This document shows positions 7,763-15,037 of a stretch of 26,458 nucleotides of DNA, one piece after another. Position 1 is the stretch's first letter. The number at the start of each line of letters is the position of its first letter. A program made the translations under genes and the position numbers. The notes beneath the pieces were generated by a model that saw only the letters and a list, made by a program, of their open reading frames with translations, made no database searches and was not told where the DNA came from. This stretch comes from JBBIGV01 sp037447335 (lineage in GTDB: Bacteria; Bacteroidota; Ignavibacteria; Ignavibacteriales; Ignavibacteriaceae): NCBI GenBank assembly GCA_037447335.1, contig JBBIGV010000051.1:1-26458 (forward strand). Direction: 5' to 3'.

Positions 7763-8309
7763 TGAGCTGCTCTTTTTCATTATTTACTTTACCATGAATT
7801 ATATCTAATTCGTTAAACCTGTACCCGGTTCCCGCAGCAATAATAGAATTATCAGGGGAATATGCTATTGAATAGATTATTCCATCGGGATTTTTATCAG
7901 CATAATTTTGAGAACCATTTATTGTGAATTCAAATTGCCCGGCCCTGTCTCGTGAGCATCCGGTAAATGCTGAACAGTAAACGCTGCCATGACCACTTAT
8001 AATGGTTTGCCCATTGGAAGATATATCAATATCATTTGTCAAACCCATGTTAAAGGCACCAAATGAGTTAAGTGAAGTGCCGTTAACGATCTCCCATAAT
8101 TTAATTTGTCCGCAGGTATATGGATAACAATTAATCTCCATATTTCTTCCACCCGTAATAAGGATATTACCATCAGGTGTAAACTGCATTGTGCCTGCAT
8201 CAGCAACTCTTTCCCACAGAATTGTTAAACTTTCCGCTTGTGGATAAACAAACCCACTAAAATTAATTGCAATAAAAAGTATAAGCGTGATTGAAAATGC
8301 TGTTTTCAT
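7749..8309 (-). CDS. Exported WD40-like repeat protein, probably cut off at its 3' end
   Basis: 186 residues with a signal peptide (MKTAFSITLILFIAINFSGFVYPQ). Three WD40-like blades follow: LWERVADAGTMQFTPDGNIL to GQIKLWEI (about 30-75), TNDIDISSNGQTIISG (about 88-105) and IIYSIAYSPDNSIIAAG (about 143-160). A closed propeller needs six to eight blades, so the protein is far too short. The last ~20 residues (DIIHGKVNNEKEQLNEFR) are charged and do not look like a blade, suggesting the reading frame runs into foreign sequence after a deletion. SD GGAG lies 7 bases before the ATG, so the 5' end is sound. Exported relatives in Bacteroidota-like bacteria often end in a T9SS tail; none is attached here, although an orphan one lies upstream at 8497-8688. 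Function unknown; possibly a pseudogene. Confidence 0.6.
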   Translation of the reverse strand: MKTAFSITLILFIAINFSGFVYPQAESLTILWERVADAGTMQFTPDGNILITGGRNMEINCYPYTCGQIKLWEIVNGTSLNSFGAFNMGLTNDIDISSNGQTIISGHGSVYCSAFTGCSRDRAGQFEFTINGSQNYADKNPDGIIYSIAYSPDNSIIAAGTGYRFNELDIIHGKVNNEKEQLNEFR

Positions 8310-8448
8310 GATAGCTCCGTTTTGTTTAAGGGAAAATATCCCAATGGTGGCGGTTAAGTCATCACGAATTTATCACGTTTAGGGGTAAACTTTTAGCCCA
8401 ATAGAATAAACTAAAATAACATTGGCTTGCGTTTTTTCCGGAATAAAT

Positions 8449-8481
8449 AAAAAAAAGATAGTACACTAATCTTGTGCTATC
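8449..8481 (-). terminator. Rho-independent terminator after the orphan T9SS tail
   Basis: On the minus strand GATAG-CACA...TGT-A-CTATC forms a stem of about 8 pairs with one mismatch (8481-8457), followed at once by eight T (8456-8449). It lies just past the stop of the T9SS fragment, which supports that fragment being the genuine 3' end of a former gene. Confidence 0.7.
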
Positions 8482-8496
8482 TTCAGGGGAAGTCTC

Positions 8497-8688
8497 CTAT
8501 TTCAGCAGGATTAGTTTCTTCACAGAAGTATATTCCCCCGCAGTTAGCTTGTAAAGATACACTCCACTCGAAAGATTACCTGCATCGAACTTAATTTCAT
8601 ACTTTCCTGCGGGTTTGTACTCATTCACTAATGTGACAACTTGCTGACTAAATATCAACCACCTCATTACCCTGACCAGCACACACAA
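8497..8688 (-). pseudogene. Orphan T9SS sorting-domain fragment (3' end of a lost secreted protein)
   Basis: From about codon 15 (8646) the frame reads QQVVTLVNEYKPAGKYEIKF, then DAGNLSSGVYLYKLTAGEYTSVKKLILLK. This is the second half of a type IX secretion type A sorting domain, with the usual (G)QQV..LV beginning, SSGVY(F/L)Y and KK(L/M)ILLK ending. The first half of the domain, including the YPNPFN motif, and all cargo sequence are absent; the preceding codons MCVLVRVMRWLIFS are unrelated and directly abut the terminator of the TonB receptor gene. There is no signal peptide or SD. A proper terminator follows. This is what a large deletion leaves behind: the 3' end of a T9SS cargo gene. Confidence 0.75.
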
Positions 8689-8712
8689 AAAAAACCCGGC
8701 TAAAACCGGGTT
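8687..8712 (-). terminator. Rho-independent terminator of the TonB receptor gene
   Basis: On the minus strand AACCCGG (8712-8706) pairs perfectly with CCGGGTT (8699-8693) around a 6-base loop and runs into a T-rich tract (8694-8687). It starts 24 bases after the receptor stop codon. Confidence 0.88.
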
Positions 8713-8735
8713 CTTTTGTCATGAAGAAATCAGAT

Positions 8736-10955
8736 TTACAAATTCACTTCAATGCCCGCGGTAAGTAACCTTGGCAAACCCACCTTTATTCCCTGAGGTC
8801 TTCTGCTGGCAATGTATCTTTCATCAGTAAGATTTTTTACAGATAAATACACCGATGAATTTAATTGGTCAAGTGAATATCTTCCGGTAATATCAAATAC
8901 CAGATGCGAGGGTATTATGCCGATTTCGCCGCTGGGTGAAGGAAGAACTGTATTTAATTCATCACTAAATTGTTTTCCAACGTAAGTACCGGAAAAGCTC
9001 AGCCCTAAGCCAAACTGAAACTGCAGATCAATAGTATTGGAGAGATAAAATTTTGGCGCATAAGGAAGTTCGTATCCTTTAATATTCATCAGATCATTAC
9101 CGGATTTAATGAAACGATCTGCATTGTACTCCGATTTGCTGAAGGTAGCATTCGAACTTAATTGTAAACCAAAATCAGTATTAAGGATTTTGCCTATATC
9201 GAACCTCACCCCTGTTTCGATTCCTCTGTGAATTGTACGACCGCCATTTACAAACCCGCTTCCACTTCCACCTGAAGATTCCGAAACCGGTATAATCTGA
9301 TTTGAGAAGTCAAGCACATAAGCGGTAATTTCAAAAGCAAAGTAATCGAGGGGATTAGCTCTCATACCGAGCTCGCTATTCCAGCTCAACTCAGCTTCAA
9401 GCTGCAGAGGAACTCCGCCATTTGTGATTGCATCTTTAATTCGCGGCGGAGCAAAACCGCGGTGTATTCCCGCAAATAAAGTATAGTTATTGCTGAAGTT
9501 ATAGTTCAGACCGATACCCGGGACCACACTGAATAGTTCGCTGTTAGCAGCAAGTGATGTATCGCGATAGCTTAACCTGAAAATTTCGCGTTCATAATTG
9601 AACTGCTCAACCCTCACACCGGGTGTTACCGATATCTGCTCTGTAAAAAATATACGGTTTAAGAAGTGCGCACTGTATGCATAACCTGTTCTGATTTCAT
9701 CTTCTCTTACTCTGCCGTCCGATGCATCAGCAGTTTGTCCATTAACTCTCTGCTCAATTGCACGTTCAAAAAGGAATCTTACTCCACCTTCAAACTCATT
9801 AAACAGATTTCCGATATTATAATTGAATGATATACGCGGTTCAATTCCGGCAACTTCAAATTGCCTGTTACGATTGCCGGTACTGTTACGCATATACAAA
9901 GCACCTCCGGCTATTGTGGTATCCCCGAAGACAACACCGGTAAATCGTGAAGGGTTAGGTGACCTGCTGAAGTCCTGTCTTTGCCAGTTTCTTTTAGTTT
10001 TATATCCATAAACAGTTGTTCGCAGCAATGTTGATTCAGAAATGAACAGGTCGTGAGTCAGACTAGCTGATAATCTGGAAATGTTAAACCTGTCAAAAGG
10101 AGCAATGATCGTATAATATTCACCATTATCGAACATTGACTGGGTTAAACCAACATAAGTTGAGTTCGATACTTCATCATAAATACCTATCTTAACACCA
10201 ATCCTTGAATTGCTGCCAGTACTAAACCTGACTTTTGCCGAAACGTCATTAACTTCAAAATTAGTCGTTCCAATTTTATCCGCTCTTCTATGCAGATAGT
10301 TTACATTAAAACCTAACGTGCCGTATGTACTGCCATAAGAGATTTGCCCTGTAAAAAATCCGTTCTTTCCACCGCGCAAATTTAAGGATGCGGAAGGATC
10401 AACCGGTGGGTCAGCAGTAATGTAATTTATAACTCCGCCAATAGTTTGCGGACCGAATAAAATAGATCCGCTTCCTTTCAATACTTCAACTCTTTTCATC
10501 CGATCAATAGAAGGAGTGTAATACATTTCAGGTTCACCATAGGGCGCTAATGCGATAGGAATTCCATCTTCCATCATCAAAACTGTACGGCTTCTGTCGG
10601 GGTCTAGTCCGCGGATCCCGATATTAGTTCTTAAACCTAGTCCTTCCTCGTCCACAACATGAACACCGGAAACTTTCCGCATAATTTCATTACCTGTTAG
10701 TGGCCTGGTTCTATCGAGATGCAGGCTGGTAATCAGGTAAGCAGAGCCAGGTACTTTGTTAAACAGTGAAGGTATTTTTCCAATTACATCAATTTGGGGG
10801 AAGTCATAAGTTTTAACCGAATCACTTTTAGTATTCTCTGTTGAAATTGTAAGACTTCTGTTTTTTTCTTTTTCGTTGGCTAAAGTAATCTGTGCTGCAA
10901 AACCTGATGTAATCAAGAGCACTGTGATTATTCCTGCCAGTAATAATTTTTTCAT
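8736..10955 (-). CDS. TonB-dependent outer-membrane receptor, FecA-like
   Basis: 739 residues. A signal peptide (about 1-20, MKKLLLAGIITVLLITSGFAA) and a short linker with IDVIGKIP, which may serve as TonB box, precede a plug domain (about 60-180: NEIMRKVSGVHVVDEEGLGL, RTNIGIRGLDPDRSRTVLMM, RVEVLKGSGSILFGP, GGVINYIT). A 22-strand barrel ends in NLTDERYIASRRPQG...GLPRLLTAGIEVNL. The plug wording and the ASRRPQGI...GLPR end resemble the Fe(III)-dicitrate receptor group. It would import a metal chelate or other ligand using TonB-ExbBD energy; the ligand is not certain. SD GGAGG lies 5 bases before the ATG. A 19-bp dyad at 11022-11040 suggests metal-dependent control, and a strong terminator follows. 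No cognate ABC transporter or regulator is adjacent. Confidence 0.92.
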   Translation of the reverse strand: MKKLLLAGIITVLLITSGFAAQITLANEKEKNRSLTISTENTKSDSVKTYDFPQIDVIGKIPSLFNKVPGSAYLITSLHLDRTRPLTGNEIMRKVSGVHVVDEEGLGLRTNIGIRGLDPDRSRTVLMMEDGIPIALAPYGEPEMYYTPSIDRMKRVEVLKGSGSILFGPQTIGGVINYITADPPVDPSASLNLRGGKNGFFTGQISYGSTYGTLGFNVNYLHRRADKIGTTNFEVNDVSAKVRFSTGSNSRIGVKIGIYDEVSNSTYVGLTQSMFDNGEYYTIIAPFDRFNISRLSASLTHDLFISESTLLRTTVYGYKTKRNWQRQDFSRSPNPSRFTGVVFGDTTIAGGALYMRNSTGNRNRQFEVAGIEPRISFNYNIGNLFNEFEGGVRFLFERAIEQRVNGQTADASDGRVREDEIRTGYAYSAHFLNRIFFTEQISVTPGVRVEQFNYEREIFRLSYRDTSLAANSELFSVVPGIGLNYNFSNNYTLFAGIHRGFAPPRIKDAITNGGVPLQLEAELSWNSELGMRANPLDYFAFEITAYVLDFSNQIIPVSESSGGSGSGFVNGGRTIHRGIETGVRFDIGKILNTDFGLQLSSNATFSKSEYNADRFIKSGNDLMNIKGYELPYAPKFYLSNTIDLQFQFGLGLSFSGTYVGKQFSDELNTVLPSPSGEIGIIPSHLVFDITGRYSLDQLNSSVYLSVKNLTDERYIASRRPQGIKVGLPRLLTAGIEVNL

Positions 10956-11021
10956 CGCTCCTCCGGTCTTAAATTTTTTCTTTTTAGCTGTCTAATTATC
11001 GGTATTAATAATATTATTATT

Positions 11022-11040
11022 ATTTAGACTAAATCTAAAT
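11022..11040 (-). promoter_or_regulatory. Candidate DtxR/MntR-type operator upstream of the TonB receptor
   Basis: ATTTAGA-CTAAA-TCTAAAT is a perfect dyad with 7-base arms and a 5-base spacer. The TTAG...CTAA arms resemble operators of the DtxR/IdeR/MntR family of iron- or manganese-sensing repressors. It lies 67 bases before the receptor start, where it could cover a promoter. A shorter TTAG-CTGT-CTAA dyad occurs at 10984-10995, closer to the gene. No regulator is encoded in the window, so the assignment rests on pattern only. Confidence 0.5.
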
Positions 11041-11153
11041 AAAGATAAGGAACATAGCAAGAAAATTCTTAACAGTTGTGAAAAATTAATATTGGAGAAT
11101 TAATTTCTGTGTTTTTGCGTGGATTTTTGGGGTTTAGTTAACAGCTTCGGCGC

Positions 11154-12113
11154 CTATAAAGAAGAACTGCTCGTTTTAAGTTTTTTGATCATGTCGACAA
11201 TGATTCCTTCCTTCAATGTATAATCTGATACAGTAATTTGCTTTATTCCGAATAACTGAAAAGCCTTTTTTAAAATAAGTAAACCGGCAGGAATTATATC
11301 AGCCCGTTTGGTGTCCATTGCCGGGATTGTGAGCCGCTCTTCTTTTGTTTTATGGCTAAGAACCAATTGTGTGACAACATCCAGTTCATAATAATTGAAT
11401 GTAAAACCGTTTAACTTTCTTGATGGTTTTGAATTACGCAACGATGCTGCCAGTAAAGCAGTTGATTGAATAGAACCCGATGTGCCTGCAACCATGTCGT
11501 ACTCAAAATTAAATTGAATTTTATCGGATGCTGTTATCATATTCTCAATATGCACTTCACAAGCTGACAGAGCCTCATCAGATAAAATAAAATCTTTAAA
11601 GAATTCTTTACTAAGTCTGACCGACCCTATTTTAATGCTGTCTGCAAAAATAATTTTTCCATCATCAGCATAAAGAAATTCTGTACTTCCGCCCCCAATA
11701 TCAATACAGAGCACCTTCTTCCCGTCAAAGTTTAATGCTTTCTTTGCACCCAAATATATTAAATTCGCTTCTTCAGTACCTTCAATAACATTAACAACAA
11801 TACCGGTTTCATTGTATACTTTATCAATAAATTCTTTTTGATTACCTGCTTCACGGACTGCGCTTGTTGCTGCGGCAGTTAAAGGTGCATCATAAAAGGC
11901 AGCAAGTTTTTTGAATTTTTTCAGAACCTTTAATGCACGTGTCATTTCCTCTTCAGAAATCCTGTTTAAACCTGTACCTTCCTGCGAGCCCAGCCGTATT
12001 ACCTCCCTTTCCCTGTCAACAATTTTAAATGAGCCGTCTTTCTGAAGTTCAACAATAATTAAATGAAACGAGTTTGTCCCCATATCGATGGCAGCAAAAC
12101 AATTTTTAGCCAT
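11154..12113 (-). CDS. Exopolyphosphatase / pppGpp phosphohydrolase family (Ppx/GppA)
   Basis: 319 residues, the short form of the family, with the ASKHA fold. It removes terminal phosphate from polyphosphate and/or converts pppGpp to ppGpp; sequence alone does not decide which. Visible motifs: phosphate-1 loop AAIDMGTNSFHLII (7-20), catalytic-Glu region EGTEEANLIYLGAKKA (Glu114/115), phosphate-2 loop CIDIGGGSTEFLY (136-148), AGTSGSIQ and the C-terminal EGIIVDMI. It lacks the extra C-terminal domains of E. coli Ppx. Start: the ATG at 12113 shares one base with the stop of the glycosyltransferase gene (TAATG), with GGAG just upstream. An ATG 13 codons further up would lie inside that gene. Last gene of the folB-ppx run. 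Confidence 0.9.
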   Translation of the reverse strand: MAKNCFAAIDMGTNSFHLIIVELQKDGSFKIVDREREVIRLGSQEGTGLNRISEEEMTRALKVLKKFKKLAAFYDAPLTAAATSAVREAGNQKEFIDKVYNETGIVVNVIEGTEEANLIYLGAKKALNFDGKKVLCIDIGGGSTEFLYADDGKIIFADSIKIGSVRLSKEFFKDFILSDEALSACEVHIENMITASDKIQFNFEYDMVAGTSGSIQSTALLAASLRNSKPSRKLNGFTFNYYELDVVTQLVLSHKTKEERLTIPAMDTKRADIIPAGLLILKKAFQLFGIKQITVSDYTLKEGIIVDMIKKLKTSSSSL

Positions 12114-13213
12114 TACGCCGGCTCCTTTTGTGAGCCGAGAATTGAAACACATAATTCAAAAACTTCTTCAACAGTTACATCATCAATCAATTCTGATTTT
12201 CTGATAAAAAATTTATCCTCGCCTAATGGCGCCCAGTTGAATGGATTGGTCGGTCCGAAAATAGATACCTGGGGTGTGTCGGTTGTTCCGGCTACGTGCA
12301 TAATACCCGTATCATTTGAGATGAACAGGTCAGAAAGTGATATCAGCGCTGCGACATGCGGAATAGCCCGGTTAGTAAAAAAACCGGCGGGAATTTTCAG
12401 GCGCTTTTTCATATACTTTAACTCTTCCTTATCCGAGTTGCTGCCTGTCAGATAAAAAAGAGGCTTATATTTTTCATTTAACATTTCAATCAATGAGATG
12501 TAATTATCTAACGCCCACCTGTTTGCAGGTTTATTCGCCCCAACATGAATACCAATAATTTTATTCCGATTGTTTTGCGCCAATGAATGAATAAATTCTT
12601 CAGCATATTTCAAATCACTATCGTCAAAACTTATTTCTGATCTATAGATGTAAGTGTTAATACCAAATGGTCTTACGATATCAAGGCTTCTTTCTGATAC
12701 ATTTGAATCGGGATGATTTCTCCAATCGAGCGGGATCCTCCTGTCAAAGAAGAATGAACTCTCGTTTACCGTTCCGTTAAGAGAAGCAGCGCCTATACGT
12801 GTTCTGGCATTTGCAATACGCGCTATAAGGTTGCTGGTGAAGGAGATCGAAACTACTACCGGTACAATTGCCGCATCGTATTCTTCTTTCAATAAACGAT
12901 AAAAACTTTTCAGGTACGAAAGATTGAATATTTTTGTTTTATCGAACACAAACACCCTGTCAAGATAATTGTTTTTTGCCATACCCGGGTGATTGAACGG
13001 GCTAACAATCAAAGTAATGTGGCTGCCCGGGTAAGTTTCTTTTATTGCACGAAACAGAGATACACCGGCAAGCAGGTCACCCAACTGGTTGTGCTGCCGA
13101 ACAATCAGAAATTTTTCCGGTGAACCGAGTTCCCTGCTTTTATTCTCTTTTACCGAACAGAAGGTTTTAAATAACCTGTAAATTAATTTCGAAAATGGTT
13201 TTTTTTGTTTCAT
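12113..13213 (-). CDS. Glycosyltransferase family 9 (heptosyltransferase-like)
   Basis: 366 residues, GT-B fold. The N-half carries FLIVRQHNQLGDLLAGVSLF and the C-half has IIGIHVGANKPANRWA and the nucleotide-sugar-binding signature LFISNDTGIMHVAGTTDTPQ followed by VSIFGPTNP. Such enzymes add heptose or related sugars to the LPS inner core or other surface glycans at the cytoplasmic face. The exact sugar is unknown, and no other LPS gene is next to it. The ATG at 13213 (MKQKKPFSK) falls 10 bases after the stop of the small membrane protein gene; an upstream in-frame ATG at 13282 would lie inside that gene. SD is weak. It overlaps ppx by one base, which implies coupled translation. Confidence 0.88.
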   Translation of the reverse strand: MKQKKPFSKLIYRLFKTFCSVKENKSRELGSPEKFLIVRQHNQLGDLLAGVSLFRAIKETYPGSHITLIVSPFNHPGMAKNNYLDRVFVFDKTKIFNLSYLKSFYRLLKEEYDAAIVPVVVSISFTSNLIARIANARTRIGAASLNGTVNESSFFFDRRIPLDWRNHPDSNVSERSLDIVRPFGINTYIYRSEISFDDSDLKYAEEFIHSLAQNNRNKIIGIHVGANKPANRWALDNYISLIEMLNEKYKPLFYLTGSNSDKEELKYMKKRLKIPAGFFTNRAIPHVAALISLSDLFISNDTGIMHVAGTTDTPQVSIFGPTNPFNWAPLGEDKFFIRKSELIDDVTVEEVFELCVSILGSQKEPA

Positions 13214-13223
13214 CAGAAGATGA

Positions 13224-13424
13224 TTACTCTTTTGAGGATTTATTATCCGATTTGATCTCGGTAAAGTCTGCTTCCTCCACATCTTTATATTTATTAATTA
13301 CGTTTCGACGGGTATTAAAGTTATCCGACGCCTTTTTTGCACGGCTTAACCGCATATAGATACGAATAACTTTAACAATTATATATATCAAAACAAGTAA
13401 CAACAAAATTGCAACAGCTCTCAC
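13224..13424 (-). CDS. Small single-pass membrane protein, DUF4834-like
   Basis: 66 residues. One membrane helix (about 3-22, AVAILLLLVLIYIIVKVIRIY) is followed by a basic patch and an acidic, hydrophilic tail with DVEEADFTEIKSD. Architecture and the tail pattern resemble small DUF4834-type proteins of Bacteroidota, whose role is unknown; this similarity is from memory. The start is GTG 13424, overlapping the TGA of the upstream kinase gene by 4 bases (GTGA) with a perfect AAGGAGG SD. Both support it being real and translated with the kinase gene. Confidence 0.7.
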   Translation of the reverse strand: MRAVAILLLLVLIYIIVKVIRIYMRLSRAKKASDNFNTRRNVINKYKDVEEADFTEIKSDNKSSKE

Positions 13425-14080
13425 TCTATCCTCCTTGATTCGGGTTTGAAATATTCAGTAAATCCTCTGTCTTCCCTGAATATTTCTTTAAATAACTCAT
13501 CAAAATCATGTTCATTTTTAACAAAGTCTATTTCAGTGGAGTTAACAATCAGGAGCGGAGTCTGTGTATACCTGAAAAAGAAATGATTGTAAGACTCGCT
13601 CAACTCTTCAATATAGCTGCGGGTTATATTACGTTCGATTTTTCTGCTGCGCTTTTTGATGTTGTACATTAGTCTGTCAACACTGGACTGCAGATAAACC
13701 ACAAGGTCCGGTTTTCTGAGAGTTCTTGAAAGCAGCGGGAAAATTGATTCGTACAATTTTATTTCTTCACCGCTAAGATTAAGATGAGCAAAAATCCTGT
13801 CCTTTTCAAAAATGTAATCAGCAACAAGATATTCTGTAAACAGGTTTCCCTGGTTAAGCACTTCCTGCTGCTTATACCTGTTTATAAGGAAGAACATCTG
13901 CGTTTGAAATGCAAATCTTTTCCTGTCGGAATAAAAGTTTTCGAGAAAGGGATTGGTCTCAAACTGTTCAAGAACAAACTCAGCATTAAGACGGTCTTTA
14001 AGCTTTCGTGCTAGCATTGTTTTGCCCGCACCAATAACACCTTCAATGGCTATATATTTTGTTTCCTGAACCGGGCTCAA
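13421..14080 (-). CDS. Deoxynucleoside kinase (dAK/dGK type)
   Basis: 219 residues. It phosphorylates deoxynucleosides for dNTP salvage. P-loop GVIGAGKT (14-21), substrate-binding EQFETNPFLENFY (near 35-47), and the segment ADYIFEKDRIFAHLNLSGEE that carries the family's Asp/Arg substrate and catalytic positions, then PDLVVYLQSSVDRL and the lid KKRSRKIERNI. Such kinases occur beside or fused to folK in Bacteroidota, matching the order here. The start is TTG 14080, giving a 4-base TTGA overlap with the folK stop and an AAGGAAG SD upstream. The next Met is beyond the P-loop, so the TTG is required. Its stop overlaps the next gene by 4 bases. Whether it prefers dA, dG or both is not visible. Confidence 0.9.
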   Translation of the reverse strand: MSPVQETKYIAIEGVIGAGKTMLARKLKDRLNAEFVLEQFETNPFLENFYSDRKRFAFQTQMFFLINRYKQQEVLNQGNLFTEYLVADYIFEKDRIFAHLNLSGEEIKLYESIFPLLSRTLRKPDLVVYLQSSVDRLMYNIKKRSRKIERNITRSYIEELSESYNHFFFRYTQTPLLIVNSTEIDFVKNEHDFDELFKEIFREDRGFTEYFKPESRRIE

Positions 14081-14607
14081 ATAGTTTCTTCCTTTAGCTT
14101 AAGTGATTCGTGTAATTTACAAATAACACTTTTTTCTTCTTCATTAATGCAAATATCACAAATTTTTTTGTTTAATTCAGGATGAATGAATTCCGGAGCA
14201 ATTTCACACAATGGTATTAGCACAAAATCTCTGCGGATTATTTCCGGATGGGGTATGGTTACTGTTTTATCCGAGTAAATGACGTCATTAAAAAAGAGCA
14301 GATCAAGATCAATTTCCCGCGGGCTCCATTTTTGTCTTTTGATTCTTCCTAGATTCTGCTCGCACTTTTTCAGAAAATTCATAAGTTCAAAATGATTATA
14401 GGAAGTTGCAGTTTCAATTACTGCATTAAGAAAATTTTCCTGTTCGGGATTTCCGTACGGTCTGGTAAGATAAACAGAAGAGATTTTTTTTACTTCACAG
14501 CAATCATCGTTATTAATCAAATGAACAGCATCACTGATATATTTCAGCTTATCACCAAGATTAGAACCTAAAGCAATGAAGGCAATATTTTCAAGTTTTT
14601 TTATCAA
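14077..14607 (-). CDS. folK: 2-amino-4-hydroxy-6-hydroxymethyldihydropteridine pyrophosphokinase (HPPK)
   Basis: 176 residues. It transfers pyrophosphate from ATP to 6-hydroxymethyl-dihydropterin in folate synthesis. Signatures: FIALGSNLGDKL at the N-terminus, the pterin loop TRPYGNPEQENFLNAV, the catalytic block LGRIKRQKWSPREIDLDLLF with the two Asp that bind magnesium, and IPHPEIIRRDFVLIPLCEIAP. It directly follows folB (13-base gap), the previous step of the pathway. The start is TTG 14607 (MIKKLENIAF) with no clear SD; coupling to folB may bring ribosomes to it. Length is slightly above the E. coli enzyme (159) because of a C-terminal extension of about 15 residues ending KLHESLKLKEETI. 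Confidence 0.94.
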   Translation of the reverse strand: MIKKLENIAFIALGSNLGDKLKYISDAVHLINNDDCCEVKKISSVYLTRPYGNPEQENFLNAVIETATSYNHFELMNFLKKCEQNLGRIKRQKWSPREIDLDLLFFNDVIYSDKTVTIPHPEIIRRDFVLIPLCEIAPEFIHPELNKKICDICINEEEKSVICKLHESLKLKEETI

Positions 14608-14620
14608 AATTAATTAAGTT

Positions 14621-14998
14621 TTAACTGTTTAATTCGCTTCGTTCTTTAATTACTTCGACCTCAACACAATCCACAACACCGCCAAGCGGCGGATTATTTT
14701 TTCTTACTCTGACGGCAACTTTGGTAATGCGCGAAAAATTTTTCAGAAGTTCTTCGGCTATTTTCATTGCTAATGTTTCTATAAGATAATGCTTCTGCTC
14801 GAGTGCAAGATTGTACATAAACTTATAAACTTTATGATAATCAATTGTTTCACTCAGGTTATCTTTTGCTGCGGCTTCTGCAAAATTTGTGTATATATCC
14901 ACATCCGCTTCAAATTTGCCCCCGACGCTTTGCTCTTCAGACAGCACGCCATGATAACCGTAAAAAGTTGCTTTTTTAATTCTGATAACATTAGTCAT
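14621..14998 (-). CDS. folB: Dihydroneopterin aldolase
   Basis: 125 residues. It cleaves 7,8-dihydroneopterin to 6-hydroxymethyl-dihydropterin and glycolaldehyde. Visible: FYGYHGVLSEEQSVGGKFEA near the N-terminus, with the conserved Y/HG and Glu; LIETLAMKIAEELL in the middle, with the substrate Glu; and VRVRKNNPPLGG near the C-terminus, with the catalytic Lys. ATG start. It heads folB-folK-kinase and follows the EamA transporter gene after 39 bases. Pathway partner pabA lies elsewhere in the window (24447). Confidence 0.93.
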   Translation of the reverse strand: MTNVIRIKKATFYGYHGVLSEEQSVGGKFEADVDIYTNFAEAAAKDNLSETIDYHKVYKFMYNLALEQKHYLIETLAMKIAEELLKNFSRITKVAVRVRKNNPPLGGVVDCVEVEVIKERSELNS

Positions 14999-15037
14999 TT
15001 ATAGTCCGGTTTGTTTTCTTTTCAATTAAATTATTTC

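Noticed and set aside
7749..8688. WD40-like ORF and T9SS tail as two pieces of one gene
   Set aside because: On their shared strand the tail lies upstream of the WD40 start, separated by a terminator and a fresh SD and signal peptide, so the order is wrong for a simple break.
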